Origin: an uncultured Moraxellaceae bacterium
GTDB lineage: Bacteria > Pseudomonadota > Gammaproteobacteria > Pseudomonadales > Moraxellaceae
DNA: 12,025 nt
Assembly: GCA_937928295.1 (NCBI GenBank)
Contig: CALEYY010000052.1
Coordinates: 1-12,025 of the forward strand
Direction: 5' to 3'
Shown here: in pieces, positions 8,834 through 12,025 of the stretch
Layout of the letters: each line of letters opens with the position of its first letter
How positions within the stretch are numbered: position 1 is the stretch's first letter
Notes under the pieces: model-generated
What the model saw: the letters and a program-made list of their open reading frames with translations, nothing else
What the model was told of the DNA's origin: nothing
Database searches by the model: none
Program-made: the position numbers and the translations under genes

Positions 8834-9358
8834 ATGAGCGACCCGACTCAACGCAACAGTTTCAGCCGTGAAGACCTTCTGGCCTGTGGCCGTGGTGAAC
8901 TCTTTGGTGAAAACAATGCGCGCCTGCCGCAGCCAAACATGCTCATGATGGATCGCATCACGCACATCAGCGGCGATGGCGGCGAGCACGGCAAAGGCAC
9001 CATCATCGCCGAGCTCGACATCAACCCGTCGCTGTGGTTCTTTCAGTGTCACTTTGAAACCGACCCGGTCATGCCCGGCTGCCTCGGTGTGGATGCGCTC
9101 TGGCAGCTGCTCGGCTTCTTCCTCGGCTGGCGCGGCAACCCCGGTCGCGGTCGCGCCCTCGGTGCCGGCGAAATCAAGTTCTTCGGCCAGGTGCTACCGC
9201 ATCACCAGAAGCTCACCTACGAACTGCAGATCAAGCGCCTAATCGAGCGCAAGCTGGTCATGGGCATCGCCGATGGTCGCGTACTGCTCGATGGCCGCGA
9301 AATCTATACTGCTACGGACCTGAAAGTCGGTCTCTTCACCAGCACCGACAATTTCTAA
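8834..9358 (+). CDS. fabA: 3-hydroxydecanoyl-ACP dehydratase/isomerase FabA
   Basis: FabA dehydrates 3-hydroxydecanoyl-ACP and isomerises trans-2- to cis-3-decenoyl-ACP, the branch point for anaerobic unsaturated fatty acid synthesis in the cytoplasm. The 174-residue product is close to E. coli FabA (172). It shows EDLLACGRGELFG (residues 13-25), LPQPNMLMMDRI (31-42), AELDINPSLWFFQCHFETDPVMPGCLGVDALWQLLGF (59-95) with the catalytic H73 and D87, and YTATDLKVGLF near the C-terminus. The start at 8834 is preceded by AAGGA at 7 nt and aligns with the family N-terminus. An in-frame ATG at 8813 would add seven residues and has no ribosome binding site. Twelve nt separate it from fabB, so the two form an operon. 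It is divergent from ccmF. Confidence 0.97.
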   Translation: MSDPTQRNSFSREDLLACGRGELFGENNARLPQPNMLMMDRITHISGDGGEHGKGTIIAELDINPSLWFFQCHFETDPVMPGCLGVDALWQLLGFFLGWRGNPGRGRALGAGEIKFFGQVLPHHQKLTYELQIKRLIERKLVMGIADGRVLLDGREIYTATDLKVGLFTSTDNF

Positions 9359-9370
9359 ACGGAGAACGCC

Positions 9371-10585
9371 ATGCGTCGCGTCGTTATCACCGGTTTCGGC
9401 ATCACTTCTTGCCTAGGCCTTGAACCGGAAACCGTCAAGGACAGCCTCTATCACGGCCGTTCGGGCATTTCCGCCAATGCCAAATATGCCGAGATGGGCT
9501 TTCGCAGCCAGGTCAGCGGCAGCATTCGCGACCTCGATCTGGAAGCACTGATCGACCGCAAGCTGCTGCGCTTCATGGGCGATGCCGCTGCCTATGCCTA
9601 TCTCGCCATGGGCAAGGCCATCGCCATGGCCGGCCTGACGCCAGAGCAGGTGGTGAATCCGCGTACCGGTCTGGTTGCCGGCTCCGGCGGTGCCTCCAGC
9701 AGCAACCAGGTGCTCGCCGCCGACCTCGCCCGTGAAAAAGGCGTGAAGCGTGTCGGGCCGTACATGGTGCCGCGCACCATGTCGTCGACCATCTCTGCCT
9801 GCCTGGCCACGGCCTACCAGATCAAGGGCGTGAACTACTCCATCGCCTCGGCCTGCGCCACCAGCGCGCATTGCATCGGCCACGCCTCGGAGCTGATCCA
9901 GCTTGGCAAGCAAGACATCGTCTTTGCCGGCGGCGGCGAAGAGGAAGGCTGGGAAGAGTCCTGCATGTTCGACGCCATGGGCGCGATGTCGAGCAAGTAC
10001 AACGACACGCCGGCGAAGGCTTCACGGGCCTATGACGCCAACCGCGATGGCTTCGTCATTGCCGGCGGCGGCGGTATGGTGGTGGTCGAGTCTTACGATC
10101 ACGCCGTGGCGCGTGGTGCCACCATCCTCGCCGAGATCATCGGCTACGGTGCTACCTCGGATGGCTACGACATGGTCGCGCCCAGCGGCGAAGGTGCCGA
10201 GCGCTGCATGAAGATGGCGCTGGAAACCGTTGATACCAAGATTGATTATCTGAATACGCACGGCACCTCCACGCCGGTCGGCGACCTCGCCGAGCTGAAG
10301 GCCATCCGCGCCGTATTTGGCGACAACGCACCGCACATCAGCTCCACCAAGTCGCTATCTGGCCACTCGCTGGGCGCTGCCGGCGTGCAGGAAGCCATCT
10401 ACTGCTTGCTCATGTTGCAGCATGATTTTGTGGCCGCCTCGGCCAACATCGAGACGCTGGACCCGGAAGCTGTCGGCCTGCCCATCGCGCTCCAGCGTAT
10501 CGACAACGCCGGCCTGAAAACCGTGATGTCGAACAGCTTCGGCTTTGGCGGCACCAACGCGTCGCTAGTATTGCGCAAGCTTTAA
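9371..10585 (+). CDS. fabB: 3-oxoacyl-ACP synthase I FabB
   Basis: FabB is the cytoplasmic condensing enzyme that elongates the cis-3-decenoyl-ACP made by FabA. The 404-residue protein (E. coli 406) has the full thiolase-fold triad: nucleophile C162 in SIASACATSAHCIG (157-170), H297 in NTHGTSTPVGD (295-305), and H332 in STKSLSGHSLGAAG (325-338), with the conserved lysine at 327. The C-terminal MSNSFGFGGTNASLVLRKL is typical. FabB rather than FabF is chosen from the fabA partner and the FabB-like RDGFVIAGGGGMVVVE (225-240). A GGAG ribosome binding site lies 8 nt before the ATG. The stop is a tandem TAA-TAG, and the last four codons plus stop are repeated twice more downstream. Confidence 0.97.
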   Translation: MRRVVITGFGITSCLGLEPETVKDSLYHGRSGISANAKYAEMGFRSQVSGSIRDLDLEALIDRKLLRFMGDAAAYAYLAMGKAIAMAGLTPEQVVNPRTGLVAGSGGASSSNQVLAADLAREKGVKRVGPYMVPRTMSSTISACLATAYQIKGVNYSIASACATSAHCIGHASELIQLGKQDIVFAGGGEEEGWEESCMFDAMGAMSSKYNDTPAKASRAYDANRDGFVIAGGGGMVVVESYDHAVARGATILAEIIGYGATSDGYDMVAPSGEGAERCMKMALETVDTKIDYLNTHGTSTPVGDLAELKAIRAVFGDNAPHISSTKSLSGHSLGAAGVQEAIYCLLMLQHDFVAASANIETLDPEAVGLPIALQRIDNAGLKTVMSNSFGFGGTNASLVLRKL

Positions 10586-10628
10586 TAGATGCTGCGCAAG
10601 CTCTAAGTAGATACTGCGCAAGATGTGA
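10571..10628 (+). repeat. Three-copy 21-22-bp tandem repeat of the fabB stop-codon region
   Basis: A unit beginning YTGCGCAAG occurs at 10571, 10592 and 10614. The first copy is the end of fabB and encodes Leu-Arg-Lys-Leu-stop. Copy 2 (in frame, 21 nt on) again reads Leu-Arg-Lys-Leu-stop. Copy 3 (22 nt further on, so shifted by one) reads Leu-Arg-Lys-Met-stop. The TAGATR spacer after the stop is shared by copies 1 and 2. This looks like slippage or duplication of the gene's 3' end; it adds no known function. Confidence 0.8.
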
Positions 10629-10632
10629 GAAC

Positions 10633-10679
10633 TTGTCATTTCAGGTCGGCTGCCCGCCAGCGCCGACCTGAAATGACAA
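10633..10679. repeat. Perfect 18-bp inverted repeat downstream of fabB, likely terminator or mRNA 3'-end hairpin
   Basis: The arms 10633-10650 and 10662-10679 are perfect reverse complements, starting TTGTCATTTCAGG on the left, with an 11-nt loop. It begins 48 nt after the fabB stop, the right place to end the fabA-fabB transcript. However, no T tract follows on either strand (TTCGTAC on plus, GTTCTCAC on minus), so it is not a standard intrinsic terminator. Transcript stabilisation, a dyad protein-binding site or a remnant repeat element are alternatives. No second copy was seen in the window. Confidence 0.85.
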
Positions 10680-10696
10680 TTCGTACAACGCACATT

Positions 10697-10735
10697 GTCA
10701 AATTAGTTGACGAATTGATCTTTTCGTCTTAGTTT
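10697..10735 (+). promoter_or_regulatory. Short dyad and candidate promoter upstream of the monooxygenase gene
   Basis: GTCAA and TTGAC form a dyad with a 5-nt centre (10697-10711). Its right half overlaps TTGACG (10707-10712), a five-of-six -35 match; 17 nt later is TAGTTT (10730-10735), a poor three-of-six -10. The stretch from 10680 to 10766 is clearly more AT-rich than its surroundings, as expected for a promoter. The dyad could be a repressor operator. The call is inference. Confidence 0.35.
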
Positions 10736-10762
10736 TAGCCTCGGCTTATTTAACCGAGGTTG
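10736..10762 (+). promoter_or_regulatory. Hairpin covering the Shine-Dalgarno of the monooxygenase gene
   Basis: CCTCGG (10739-10744) pairs perfectly with CCGAGG (10754-10759) across a 9-nt AT-rich loop. Three more pairs, two of them G-U, extend it to 10736-10762. The only good ribosome binding site, GAGG at 10756-10759 and 7 nt from the ATG, lies in the 3' arm. TTGTTTT follows (10760-10766), so the structure also resembles a short intrinsic terminator for read-through from fabB. It could regulate translation, end transcription, or both. Confidence 0.55.
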
Positions 10763-10766
10763 TTTT

Positions 10767-12025
10767 ATGTCTGTTCAACATCAAGATGTTCTGATTATTG
10801 GTGCCGGCATTTCCGGTATCGGTGCCGCTTGCCATCTCAAGCGTGAATGCCCGAACAAGTCCGTTGCCATCCTTGAGCGCCGCCATGCCGTAGGCGGCAC
10901 CTGGGATCTGTTCCGCTACCCTGGCATCCGTTCCGACTCCGACATGTACACCTTCGGCTTCAACTTCAAGCCGTGGACCGAAGCCCGCGTGCTCGCCGAC
11001 GGCGACTCGATTCGCGGCTATGTGCGCAAGACCGCCGAAGAATATGGCGTCGATCAGAAAATCCGTTTCGGCCGCAAGGTCGTGACCGCGAACTGGTCAT
11101 CGGCCGATAACCTCTGGCATGTGGCCGCCGTGAACGACGCCACCGGCGAGACCGAGCAATACACCGCCAACTTCCTGCTCGGCTGCTCCGGCTACTACAA
11201 CTACGATGCCGGTTTCCGCCCCGAATTCCCCGGTGAGGCCGATTTCCAGGGCCAGATCGTGCACCCGCAGTTCTGGCCGGAAAACCTCGACTACGCCGGC
11301 AAGAAGGTTGTCATCATCGGCTCTGGTGCCACCGCCATCACGCTGGTGCCGAACATGACCGACAAAGCCGCGCATGTGTCCATGCTGCAGCGTTCGCCGA
11401 CCTACATTCTGTCGGTGCCGGCCATCGACCCAGTGAGCAAGGCGCTGCAGGCCGTGCTGCCGGCCAAGCTCGCCTACCAGCTCAATCGCGCCCGCAACAT
11501 CGGCATCCAGCGCACACTCTACCAAGCCTCGCGCAAGCGCCCGGACTCGGTGCGCCGCTTTATTCTGAGCATGATCAAGCGCCAGCTAGCCGGCACCAAT
11601 ATCGACATCAGCCATTTCAGCCCGAGCTACGCGCCCTGGGATCAACGCCTGTGCGTGGTGCCGAATGGTGATCTGTTCAAGGTGCTGCGCAGCGGCAAAG
11701 CCTCGATCCATACCGATCACATCGAGCGCTTCACCGAGAGCGGCATTCTGCTGAAGTCGGGCGAGACGCTGGAAGCCGACATCATCATCACCGCCACCGG
11801 CCTCAATGTGCAGCTGCTGGGTGGCGTACAGGCGACTGTCGACAGCGCGCCCATCGTGATCAAGGAAAAGCTGACCTACAAGGGCCTGATGCTCGACGGC
11901 GTACCCAATGCCGCCATCGTCTTCGGCTACACCAACGCCTCGTGGACGCTGAAAGCCGATCTCGCCGCCGAATATGTCTGCCGCCTGATCAAGCATATGG
12001 ATCGCAACGGCTACAAGACCGTGGT
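10767..12025 (+). CDS. EthA-like flavin-containing Baeyer-Villiger monooxygenase (C-terminus cut by window edge)
   Basis: FAD- and NADPH-dependent monooxygenase that probably inserts oxygen next to a ketone or oxidises a sulfur compound. 419 codons are visible; relatives are about 490 residues, so roughly 70 are missing. Visible: FAD-binding GAGISG (residues 12-17), GGTWDLFRYPGIRSDSDMY (43-61), the Baeyer-Villiger fingerprint FQGQIVHPQFWP (160-171), fitting FxGxxxHxxxWP, the NADPH-binding GSGATA (185-190), and an ATG motif in DIIITATGLN. Stretches such as CSGYYNYD and GYTNASWTLKADL resemble mycobacterial EthA as I remember it, more than cyclohexanone-type enzymes. It is 181 bp after fabB with its own regulatory-looking leader, and nothing next to it tells the substrate. 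Base composition is like that of its neighbours. The physiological substrate is unknown. Confidence 0.92.
   Translation, partial: MSVQHQDVLIIGAGISGIGAACHLKRECPNKSVAILERRHAVGGTWDLFRYPGIRSDSDMYTFGFNFKPWTEARVLADGDSIRGYVRKTAEEYGVDQKIRFGRKVVTANWSSADNLWHVAAVNDATGETEQYTANFLLGCSGYYNYDAGFRPEFPGEADFQGQIVHPQFWPENLDYAGKKVVIIGSGATAITLVPNMTDKAAHVSMLQRSPTYILSVPAIDPVSKALQAVLPAKLAYQLNRARNIGIQRTLYQASRKRPDSVRRFILSMIKRQLAGTNIDISHFSPSYAPWDQRLCVVPNGDLFKVLRSGKASIHTDHIERFTESGILLKSGETLEADIIITATGLNVQLLGGVQATVDSAPIVIKEKLTYKGLMLDGVPNAAIVFGYTNASWTLKADLAAEYVCRLIKHMDRNGYKTV

Noticed and set aside
10586..10766. Idea that the repeats mark a CRISPR array, attachment site or insertion sequence end
   Set aside because: Only three adjacent units without spacers, no transposase or integrase, no target-site duplication and no tRNA gene nearby.

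Overview
The window is a stretch of chromosome from a GC-rich proteobacterium, most likely a gammaproteobacterium. The evidence is the paired fabA-fabB unsaturated fatty acid genes, a YoaA-type iron-sulfur helicase, MobA, and a CcmFGHI cytochrome c maturation block next to adk-hemH. I cannot place it to genus. Both ends cut through genes: the left end removes the C-terminus of the helicase and the right end removes the C-terminus of a flavin monooxygenase.

Layout. (1) 1-1744, minus: yoaA-like DNA helicase, divergent from mobA (1850-2458, plus), which makes molybdopterin guanine dinucleotide cofactor. (2) 2472-8622, minus: a co-directional series, read from right to left as ccmF-ccmG-ccmH-ccmI, then adk, then hemH. 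The ccm genes are translationally coupled (1-nt gap, then two 4-nt ATGA overlaps). CcmF, CcmG, CcmH and CcmI form the haem ligation and thiol-reduction half of System I cytochrome c maturation, and HemH inserts iron into protoporphyrin, so haem synthesis and haem attachment lie side by side. The haem-export and chaperone half (ccmABCDE) is not in the window. (3) 8834-10585, plus: fabA-fabB, the anaerobic unsaturated fatty acid pair, divergent from ccmF across a 211-bp region with a recognisable promoter on each strand. (4) 10586-10766: a structured non-coding stretch holding a three-copy tandem repeat of the fabB stop region, a perfect 18-bp inverted repeat, a small dyad next to a -35-like hexamer, and a hairpin covering the ribosome binding site of the next gene. 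(5) 10767 to the end, plus: an EthA-like Baeyer-Villiger monooxygenase.

The genes are mostly housekeeping. I see no mobile element, CRISPR array, RNA gene, defence system or clearly new multi-gene system. The most unusual DNA is the 10570-10766 intergenic region, which carries four different repeat or dyad structures in under 200 bp.
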